From Planctomycetota bacterium (GTDB taxonomy: Bacteria; Planctomycetota; Phycisphaerae; Phycisphaerales; SM1A02), in the NCBI GenBank assembly GCA_009926815.1, contig RFOC01000104.1, forward strand, positions 1 through 7,166: a stretch of 7,166 nt of DNA. The letters are read 5' to 3'. The notes beneath the pieces are model-generated. The model made no database searches, was not told the origin of the DNA, and saw nothing but the letters and a program-made list of their open reading frames with translations. Positions 1-7,166 of this stretch are shown one piece after another (positions within the stretch are counted from its first letter, which is position 1; each line of letters opens with the position of its first letter). Position numbers and translations under genes: made by a program.

Positions 1-1218
1 CAGCGGCAGGCGCCAGACGCGCTCGCCCGTGGCCTCGCTGGCCCGCTCCAGGCGGTTCCGCAGGCCGTCGTCCTCGCAGAACATGCCGGCGCTGAAGTGG
101 CCCAGGGCCACCACCACGCCACCGGTGAGGGTGGCCATGTCCACGATGGCGGTGGGCTTGAGTTCGCGGCAGGCCCAGCTGAGGGCGTCCGCCAGCACCA
201 GTCGGCCCTCGGCGTCGGTGTTGGTCACCTCCACCGTGACGCCGTTGTGCATGGTGATGATGTCGTCCGGCCGGTAGCTCTCGCCGTTGACCATGTTCTC
301 GGCGGCGGGCAGCAGGGCGGTCACCCGCATGGGCAGCTTCAGCCGCGCGATGGCCTGCATGGTGCCCAGCACGTTGGTGCCGCCGCTCTTGTCGTACTTC
401 ATGCCCACCATGCCGTTGTTGATCTTCAGCGAGTAGCCGCCGGTGTCGTAGGTGATGGTCTTGCCCACCAGCACCAGGTGCTCGTTGCGGCAGGCGCGGG
501 CCACCTTCCGCGGGCGGTACTCGACCACGATCAGGCAGGGCTTGGCGTCGCTGCCCTTGCCCACGTTCACCAGGCCGCCCATGCCCAGGCGCTTCGCCTG
601 CGCGAAGTCGATGGTGCGCACGCGCAGGCCAGCGCGGCGCCCCATCGCCTTGGCCTCGCGCGCCATCCAGGCGGGGTTGCAGATGTTGGGCGGCGTGGCG
701 CCGAGGCGCCGCGCGGTGTTCACGCCCTCGGCGATGGCCAGGCCATCGGCCATGCCTTCGGCGAAGGCGCGGTCGGGGCTGGAGAGGGCCAGCCTGGCCA
801 GCGCGGCGGGACGGATGCTTCCCTTGCCGTCGAAGAAGTCCACGCGCCAGGCCGCGATGGCCAGCGATTCCGCGAAGGCCTGGCCGAGGTCGCGCGTGTC
901 CAGGGCTCGTCGATCGAGGCCGGAGGGCGCCATCACCGCCAGGGCCGTCACGCCGCGGCGATGCAGGGCCTTCACCGCCTTCGACGCCGCCGTGCGCAGC
1001 GTGGCCAGGCTGAACGCCTTCCGTTCGCCCAGGCCCACCACCAGGTCGCGCGCGCCGGCGGAGACGCACTCGCCCACCTCGGCCCTGAAGCCAGGGGTGG
1101 AGAGGGCCGCGGCCATCGCCTCGGCCCCACGGGCCCCCTTGGGCGGCTTCTCGCCGCTGAAGGCGAAGTGCAGGGTGACGGGCTTTCCGGTGGAGGCGAT
1201 CTGGATGCTCTGGTACAT
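1..1218 (-). CDS. pepA: Leucyl aminopeptidase, M17 family (C-terminus beyond window edge)
   Basis: A cytosolic metallo-aminopeptidase that removes N-terminal residues from peptides using two metal ions. The 406 codons visible read open to the left edge, so roughly the last 80-100 residues of a family normally near 500 are missing. The signature NTDAEGRL lies at residues 333-340. The residues equivalent to the E. coli PepA active site are all present with identical spacing: metal ligands K253, D258, D276, D335 and E337, and catalytic K265 and R339. Residues 1-150 form the less conserved N-terminal domain. The ATG at 1218 is chosen because no in-frame ATG lies upstream before the mnmG region. 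An AGGA sits only 3 nt before it, too close to act as a normal ribosome binding site. It is divergent from mnmG across a short spacer. No signal peptide or membrane segment is seen. Some family members also bind DNA, but nothing here shows that. Confidence 0.95.
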   Translation of the reverse strand, partial: MYQSIQIASTGKPVTLHFAFSGEKPPKGARGAEAMAAALSTPGFRAEVGECVSAGARDLVVGLGERKAFSLATLRTAASKAVKALHRRGVTALAVMAPSGLDRRALDTRDLGQAFAESLAIAAWRVDFFDGKGSIRPAALARLALSSPDRAFAEGMADGLAIAEGVNTARRLGATPPNICNPAWMAREAKAMGRRAGLRVRTIDFAQAKRLGMGGLVNVGKGSDAKPCLIVVEYRPRKVARACRNEHLVLVGKTITYDTGGYSLKINNGMVGMKYDKSGGTNVLGTMQAIARLKLPMRVTALLPAAENMVNGESYRPDDIITMHNGVTVEVTNTDAEGRLVLADALSWACRELKPTAIVDMATLTGGVVVALGHFSAGMFCEDDGLRNRLERASEATGERVWRLPL

Positions 1219-1279
1219 GGATCCTGAAGTGTAAACCTGCGGCTTTGCGAAGGTGGCGGGCAGGGCTAGGCTGTCCGCG
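1219..1279. promoter_or_regulatory. Divergent pepA/mnmG promoter region
   Basis: This 61-bp spacer must hold both start signals if the two genes are transcribed separately. On the plus strand, TTGCGA (1245-1250) and TAGGCT (1267-1272), 16 bp apart, resemble sigma-70 -35 and -10 boxes (4/6 match to TTGACA for the first). The -10 ends 7 nt before the mnmG ATG. On the minus strand, TACACT (1233 down to 1228) ends 9 nt before the pepA ATG, with no convincing -35. Both -10 positions predict transcripts starting at or within a few bases of the ATG. These are motif matches by eye in a GC-rich background where T-A-n-n-n-T is uncommon; no start site is proven. Confidence 0.5.
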
Positions 1280-3190
1280 ATGCAGGCGCGTTGCAGGGTG
1301 CTGGTGGTCGGAGGCGGTCACGCCGGCGTGGAGGCCGCGGCCGCCGCCGCGCGCGCGCTGGGTGGTGGCGAGGGCGTGTGGCTGGTCAGCATGGATCCCG
1401 CGCGCATCGGAGCCATGAGCTGCAATCCCGCCATCGGCGGGTTGGCCAAGGGTCAGATCGTCCGCGAGGTGGATGCGCTCGGTGGCATCATGGGCCTGGC
1501 GGCGGATCATGCGGGCATCCAGTTCAAGGTGCTCAATGCCAGCAAGGGCCCGGCGGTGCGGGGCCCGCGCGCGCAGTGCGACAAGGAGGCCTACCTGGCC
1601 GAGGTGCAGCGACTGCTGGCGGCGCACGGCGTGCGCGTGCTGCAGGGTCTGGTGGAGCGGATCGTGGTGCAGGAGGGCCGCTGCGTGGGCGTCCAGTTGC
1701 AGGGCCATGCACCCGAATGGGCGCCGGCGGCGGAGGCGATCGAGTGGAACGGGAGCGGGGATCGGCGGGCCCGCCCGGTCTACCAGCCCGCGCCCGCATC
1801 GGGCTGCGGCGCCCTGATCCGCGCTGACGCCGTGGTGCTGACCACCGGCACGTTCATGCGGGCGCTCATGCACACCGGCGAGTCGCGCACGCCCGGTGGC
1901 CGGGTGGGCGAGGGCACCGCGGTGGGCATCTCGGGGGCGCTCCGCGAACTGGGCCTTGAGCTGGGTCGCCTGAAGACGGGCACTCCGCCGCGCCTCCGCC
2001 GGGGATCGATCGACTGGAACGCGCTGCCTCCCGCGCTTGGCGATGCCGTGCCGCAGCCGTTCAGCTTCATGGCACCTCAGGCCATGGCGTCGGGCCGCTT
2101 CCCGAAGCTGCCCCAGGTGGAATGTCGCCAGACGCACACGACTTCAGCCATGCACGCGTTGATCCGCGCCAACCTGCACCGGGCACCCATGTACGCGGGC
2201 GCCATGGAGACGCAGCAGGGGCCCCGTTACTGCCCCAGCGTGGAGGACAAGGTGGTGCGCTTCGCCGATCGCGACAGTCACGGGGTCTTCCTCGAGCCCG
2301 AGTGCCTGCACACCGACGAGATCTACTGCAACGGCATCAGCACCAGCCTGCCCGCCGAGATCCAGCAGCCGCTGGTCCGGGCCATGCCCGGATGCGGCAG
2401 CGCCGAGATCCTTCGCTTCGGCTACGCCGTGGAGTACGACATGGTCTGGCCGCACCAGATCGACGCGACCGCCGAGGTGAAGAGCCTGCCGGGCCTGTTC
2501 CTGGCGGGGCAGATCAATGGCACCAGCGGCTACGAGGAGGCCGCGGCGCAGGGACTGGTGGCCGGCCTCAACGCGGCGAAGCGGACGCTGGGCCATGAAC
2601 CGGTGCGCGTGGGCCGCGACCAGGGTTACATCGGCGTGCTCATGGATGATCTGGTGGTCCGGCAGCCGCGCGAGCCCTATCGCATGTTCACCAGCCGGGC
2701 GGAGCACCGATTGAGCCTGCGCGCGGACAACGCCGACGAGCGGCTCACGCCACTGGGGCGAGAGCACGGCCTGGTGTGTGACCGTCGGTGGTCGGCCTTC
2801 GAGGCCTCTCGGCACGCCATGGCCCGGCTGCGGGAAGCGCTGGACGCGGCGCGCATCGAGGGGCAGCCCGCGTCGGCGTGGGCGCGCCGGCCAGACGCCA
2901 CGGGGGATCGGCTGGCCGCCGCCCTGACGGGCGCCGTGGACATGGCCACGCTGGATCGGCTGATGACCGACCTTCGCTACGAGGGCTACCTGGTTCGGCA
3001 GCGGGCCGAGATCCGTCGTCAGCGGGAGAGCGAGCACGCGACCATTCCGACCGACTTCGATCCCGCGGCGGTGCACGGGCTTCGGAACGAGGCCCGCGAG
3101 GTCATCCGCCGCTTCCGCCCAGCCACGCTGGGGCAGGCGTCGCGGCTGGCCGGCGTGAACTTGCGACGGGGCGCGGCTCGGGGCGCCTGA
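1280..3190 (+). CDS. mnmG: tRNA uridine-5-carboxymethylaminomethyl modification enzyme MnmG (GidA)
   Basis: With MnmE, MnmG installs the (carboxymethyl)aminomethyl group at C5 of wobble U34 in several tRNAs, using FAD and methylene-tetrahydrofolate. The protein is 636 residues from ATG 1280. Visible landmarks are the FAD dinucleotide-binding loop GGGHAG (11-16); MSCNPAIGG with the conserved Cys48; the NASKGPAVRGPRAQ segment (86-99); GPRYCPSVEDKV with the second conserved Cys (318); LAGQINGTSGYEEAAAQG (408-425); SRAEHRLSLRADNADERL (472-489); and the C-terminal YEGY and RPATLGQASR blocks. An in-frame GTG at 1253 would add nine residues, but the ATG places the FAD loop at the usual distance and follows a -10-like hexamer. 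Two oddities: an insertion of about 35 residues at 141-180, and a C-terminus ending ten residues after SRLAGV. The cyclase gene follows 22 bp later on the same strand. Confidence 0.97.
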   Translation: MQARCRVLVVGGGHAGVEAAAAAARALGGGEGVWLVSMDPARIGAMSCNPAIGGLAKGQIVREVDALGGIMGLAADHAGIQFKVLNASKGPAVRGPRAQCDKEAYLAEVQRLLAAHGVRVLQGLVERIVVQEGRCVGVQLQGHAPEWAPAAEAIEWNGSGDRRARPVYQPAPASGCGALIRADAVVLTTGTFMRALMHTGESRTPGGRVGEGTAVGISGALRELGLELGRLKTGTPPRLRRGSIDWNALPPALGDAVPQPFSFMAPQAMASGRFPKLPQVECRQTHTTSAMHALIRANLHRAPMYAGAMETQQGPRYCPSVEDKVVRFADRDSHGVFLEPECLHTDEIYCNGISTSLPAEIQQPLVRAMPGCGSAEILRFGYAVEYDMVWPHQIDATAEVKSLPGLFLAGQINGTSGYEEAAAQGLVAGLNAAKRTLGHEPVRVGRDQGYIGVLMDDLVVRQPREPYRMFTSRAEHRLSLRADNADERLTPLGREHGLVCDRRWSAFEASRHAMARLREALDAARIEGQPASAWARRPDATGDRLAAALTGAVDMATLDRLMTDLRYEGYLVRQRAEIRRQRESEHATIPTDFDPAAVHGLRNEAREVIRRFRPATLGQASRLAGVNLRRGAARGA

Positions 3191-3200
3191 ATCGCTGCCC

Positions 3201-3206
3201 TACGAT
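3201..3206 (+). promoter_or_regulatory. Possible -10 box (TACGAT) for the cyclase gene
   Basis: TACGAT lies in the 22-bp spacer after the mnmG stop and ends 6 nt before the cyclase ATG (the intervening bases are GGACCC). It matches T-A-n-n-n-T and would give a leaderless or nearly leaderless transcript. No -35 box is convincing at 16-18 bp upstream. Read-through from mnmG is an alternative, with GGA acting as a very weak ribosome binding site. Confidence 0.35.
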
Positions 3207-3212
3207 GGACCC

Positions 3213-4307
3213 ATGCGCACGCCCACCGTGGCCCTGATCCTGAAGCAGGTGGAGACGCTCTTCGAGGGGCAGACCGGCGCGCCCATGGCTCCGGCCATCC
3301 GCACCCACTTCGAGAACCTGCTCAGCGATGCCATCACGGGTGCCGTGGGCGTGAGTCGCGAGGAGCGGTTCCGGCCGCACGAGGTCACGGTGCTGCTGAC
3401 GGATCTTCGTGGCTTCACCTCGATCTCGGAGCAGCATGATGGACCCACGCTGCTGGACATGCTGAACCGCTACCTGGTGCGGATGACCGAGATCGCGGTC
3501 TCGCATGGCGGCACCATCGACAAGTTCATGGGCGACGCGGTCATGGTGCTCTTCGGCGCGCCCGTCTCGCATGGCGACGACGCCTACCGCGCGGTGCACT
3601 GCGCGGTGGACATGCAGCGGGCGCTGCTGGAGATGAACCAGGAGAATCGCTCCCGGAAGCTGCCGGAACTGAACATGGGCATCGGCATCAACTCCGGCGC
3701 GGTCATCGCGGGGCTGCTGGGCTCGGACCTGCACGCGGAGTACACGGTGATCGGCGACGAAGTGAACCTGGCCTCCCGCATCGAGGCCTACAGCCTGCGG
3801 GGACAGGTGCTCATCAGCGACGCCACGCGTCGGCTGGTGGAGGGACGGGTGGACCTGGGCGAACCCATGCCGGTCTACGTGAAGGGCAAGCGGGAGCAGG
3901 TGCACCTGCACGAGGTGCTGGGCATCCCGTCGCTGGACAAGCCCGTGCCCAGGCAGGAGGTGCGCAAGAGCCCGCGCGTGGAGACGCGAATGCCCTTCGA
4001 GTACGAGCGGATCCAGAACAAGGCCGTGGTCCCCGGCATCTTCCCGGGCACCATCCTGGACATCGGCTACCACGGTGCACTGGCGGAACTCACCGAACGC
4101 GTTCCCGCGCACGCGGACCTGAAGCTTCACCTGCACTTCGTCCGCGGCGGGGCGGCCGACACGGACCTGTATGCGCGCGTGGTGCGCACCTTCGAGCGAG
4201 AGGGGCGTCCGCTGGCGTGCCTGGAGTTCACCTCGGTCTCCCCGCAGGGCAGCGAGAACATCCGTCGCTTCGTGCAGATGCTCCTGCAGGCGGGTGGGGA
4301 TCGGTAG
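3213..4307 (+). CDS. Class III adenylate cyclase with C-terminal PilZ-like domain
   Basis: Predicted to convert ATP to cAMP in the cytoplasm; 364 residues, with no signal peptide or membrane segment. Residues 1-50 are a short N-terminal stretch with no recognised sensor. Residues 52-237 are the cyclase homology domain. The metal-binding aspartates are D64 (TDLRGFT) and D108 (KFMGDAVMVLFG); the base-specifying pair is K104 and T178; the transition-state pair is N185 and R189 (GDEVNLASR). Lys/Thr is the pattern of cyanobacterial-type adenylate, not guanylate, cyclases. All six key residues are present, so the enzyme should be active as a homodimer. Residues 250-361 resemble PilZ, a c-di-GMP-binding fold: RKSPR (251-255) fits RxxxR, and DIGYHG (283-288) fits D/NxSxxG except that Ser is replaced by Gly. 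The cyclase call is near certain. The PilZ call is good at fold level, but ligand binding is open. It may be co-transcribed with mnmG or use its own promoter. Confidence 0.93.
   Translation: MRTPTVALILKQVETLFEGQTGAPMAPAIRTHFENLLSDAITGAVGVSREERFRPHEVTVLLTDLRGFTSISEQHDGPTLLDMLNRYLVRMTEIAVSHGGTIDKFMGDAVMVLFGAPVSHGDDAYRAVHCAVDMQRALLEMNQENRSRKLPELNMGIGINSGAVIAGLLGSDLHAEYTVIGDEVNLASRIEAYSLRGQVLISDATRRLVEGRVDLGEPMPVYVKGKREQVHLHEVLGIPSLDKPVPRQEVRKSPRVETRMPFEYERIQNKAVVPGIFPGTILDIGYHGALAELTERVPAHADLKLHLHFVRGGAADTDLYARVVRTFEREGRPLACLEFTSVSPQGSENIRRFVQMLLQAGGDR
3960..4295 (+). other. PilZ-like domain of the cyclase
   Basis: Residues 250-361 of the cyclase protein. It opens with RKSPR-V-E-TR, followed by alternating hydrophobic strands, the DIGYHGA turn, and a closing helix (about 349-359). 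This order matches PilZ domains, in which the RxxxR and D/NxSxxG motifs grip c-di-GMP. The Ser-to-Gly change at residue 285 could weaken or abolish binding. The assignment rests on motif order only. Confidence 0.7.
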
Positions 4308-4444
4308 CGCCGCGAGCGGGGCAGCCGCGCAGGGGGCGAGGGCTCCGCCGCGGGACCTGGGCGGGCGAGTGCGGGCCTGCGGACCGGGTGCCTGGGCGCT
4401 CCTAGGATGACGCTTCCCGTTCCGGGCATCGGAAGCGATCCATC
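4308..4444. promoter_or_regulatory. GC-rich intergenic gap with possible promoter for the AAA+/VWA unit
   Basis: A 137-bp non-coding gap. TAGGAT at 4403-4408 resembles a -10 box and lies 36 nt before the ATG at 4445, so this transcript would carry a leader of about 30 nt. No good -35 box is visible. GGAAG at 4431-4435, nine nt before the ATG, is a weak candidate ribosome binding site. Short GC-rich inverted repeats occur (for example CCGCG at 4325-4329 with CGCGG at 4349-4353), but no T-tract follows, so no intrinsic terminator is called. Confidence 0.4.
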
Positions 4445-5898
<1,454 letters not shown>

Positions 5899-5902
<4 letters not shown>

Positions 5903-7166
5903 CCGTGCCCTTGACGCCCGACGAACCCTCGCGGCAGCCGCTGGGCGGCACCTTTCACACCTATCTGGGGTTCGACGCGGTGCGCTTCGGCTCGGCACGG
6001 CCCTCCGATGCCGCTGGCGCCGCGGCGAAGGGCGCCTTCGAGCACATGCTCGCCACGGGTTCCATGCGTCGCTTCACCGACGAGGAACTGGCGAACGCCG
6101 TGCGCATCGATCCATCGCAGATCCAGGGGCTGGGCCCGAGCATCGAGTCGCTGATCGAGTTGCTCGAGGCACGCAAGGCGAAGATCCTGGCCACCTTCGA
6201 TCCGGCACCGGCGGCGGAGCAGGCGGATCACGCCTATCGCAAGTCAGCCGAACGCGCATGGCCCCAGGACGAGTCGGATTTGCGTCGGCGCCTGGCGCAC
6301 GCGATCAAGCAGGGACAGCTGCGAGACCTGGAGCGGCTCTGGTACCGCCTGCCCGAGGGCTCGGCACCGCAGCGTGCGCTCACCACGGCGCTCGAGCGCC
6401 TTCGCGAGCGCTATCAGGTGGATGCCATGCGCTCGCGGCACACATTCACCGGCCGCGAGGCGCTCAGCGTGGAGCGTGCGCTCGAGGTGGCCGATGAGCT
6501 CGAGCGCATCGAGCGACTGCTCGAGCAGCTGCGCGAGGCGCTCAGGAACGCGAAGCCAGCCATCATCGACCTCGACGCGCTGAGCGAGTTCGCGCCGCAG
6601 GAGCAGGTGGACTCCATGCGCGACCTGCAGCGGCGCGTGAACGAGCTGCTCGAGCGCATGGCCGAGGAGGCCGGACTCTCGCGCACGCCCGAGGGCGGTT
6701 GGAAGGTGTCCCCAAGGGCCATGCGCCTGTACCAGCGGGGGCTGCTCGCCACCATCTTCAGCGACCTGCAGGCGGCTCGCAGCGGGCGCCACCAGGGCGT
6801 CACCTCGGCGGATGGCGCGGTCGAGCTTCCGGCGACCCGGCCGTGGGCGTTCGGCGACAGCCCCTCGGCGATGGACCTTCCCCAGAGCCTGCTGAACGCG
6901 ATGGTGCGCGAGGCCTCGGCGGGGCCGCGAGTGCCGGGTGCGCCGGTGCGGCTGCGCGGCGAGGACATGGTGGTGCACCGGACGCGGCAGCAGCCCAAGT
7001 GCGCCACGGCGGTCATCCTGGACATGTCGGGCTCCATGCGGCACGGTGGGCAGTACATGCAGGCGAAGCGCATGGCGATGGCCCTCGAGGGCCTGATCCG
7101 CTCCGAGTATCCGGGCGACTTCCTGCAGTTCATCGAGATGTACACCGTGGCCCGGCTCCGGGCGCC
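5899..7166 (+). CDS. VWA-domain protein, partner of the AAA+ ATPase (C-terminus beyond window edge)
   Basis: The first 422 codons of a larger protein; the mycobacterial Rv0959-type relatives I recall are over 600 residues. The N-terminal half is mostly helical and highly charged, with likely coiled coil around residues 186-218 and 236-258. A conserved linker, including RPWAFGD (314-320) and DLPQSLLNA (326-334), leads into the VWA domain, which begins near 368. Its MIDAS motif DMSGSM is at 375-380 (D375, S377, S379), the site that binds a divalent metal and a protein ligand. The window ends about 45 residues later, so the remaining MIDAS residues cannot be checked. In AAA+/VWA pairs the VWA subunit usually docks on the ATPase ring and selects the substrate. 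GTG 5899 is chosen because it forms a GTGA overlap with the ATPase stop; GTG 5905 is a possible alternative. There is no Shine-Dalgarno, consistent with coupled translation. Confidence 0.88.

Noticed and set aside
97..1227. Long plus-strand open frame (376 codons) antisense to pepA
   Set aside because: It is Gly/Ala/His-rich with no domain. The opposite strand encodes PepA with every catalytic residue correctly spaced, so this is a high-GC shadow.
1253..1279. GTG 1253 as the mnmG start
   Set aside because: It adds nine residues before the usual N-terminus, lacks a ribosome binding site, and would lie upstream of the putative -10 box at 1267-1272.
2144..4136. Minus-strand open frames at 2144-3076 and 3102-4136
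   Set aside because: Both are antisense to mnmG and the cyclase, whose plus-strand products are conserved along their whole length.
4308..4400. Intrinsic terminator after the cyclase gene
   Set aside because: Several short GC-rich inverted repeats can be drawn, but the stems are short and none is followed by a run of T.
6244..7044. Minus-strand open frame antisense to the VWA gene
   Set aside because: No domain, biased composition, and the plus strand has the MIDAS motif and continuous family similarity.

Overview
The window is GC-rich throughout (roughly 70% G+C by eye, with G/C favoured at third codon positions) and almost fully coding. It looks like ordinary bacterial chromosome: there is no insertion sequence, phage gene, tRNA, rRNA or CRISPR array. 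The base composition, the mix of genes and the near absence of Shine-Dalgarno sequences would fit a high-GC lineage such as Planctomycetota (Phycisphaerae-like). That placement is an inference from style, not from a marker gene.

Layout. At the left edge, on the minus strand, is most of an M17 leucyl aminopeptidase (pepA, cut off at its C-terminus by the window edge). A 61-bp divergent intergenic region separates it from mnmG (gidA) on the plus strand, the FAD-dependent tRNA wobble-uridine modification enzyme. Then, 22 bp downstream, comes a class III adenylate cyclase with a C-terminal PilZ-like domain. A 137-bp GC-rich gap with a possible promoter follows. The right part holds a two-gene unit: a MoxR/magnesium-chelatase-type AAA+ ATPase whose stop codon overlaps, in a GTGA junction, the start of a von Willebrand factor A (VWA) protein that runs off the right edge just past its MIDAS motif.

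How the genes relate. The AAA+ and VWA genes form a clear functional pair. Such pairs act like the I and D subunits of metal chelatases or as MoxR-VWA chaperone or activation machines, but this branch (resembling mycobacterial Rv0958/Rv0959) has no well-defined substrate. The cyclase-PilZ protein has every catalytic residue expected of an adenylate cyclase and no other recognisable sensor domain, so a cAMP/c-di-GMP link is plausible. pepA and mnmG are housekeeping genes sharing a compact divergent promoter region.

The most interesting points are: (1) TAnnnT -10-like hexamers lie only 6 to 9 nt before the ATG of three genes that lack a usable Shine-Dalgarno, which suggests leaderless transcripts; (2) the cyclase-PilZ fusion has a degenerate PilZ motif; (3) MnmG carries an internal insertion of about 35 residues and lacks the usual C-terminal tail; (4) the AAA+ ATPase has Asn in place of the Walker B Asp beside a coupled VWA partner.
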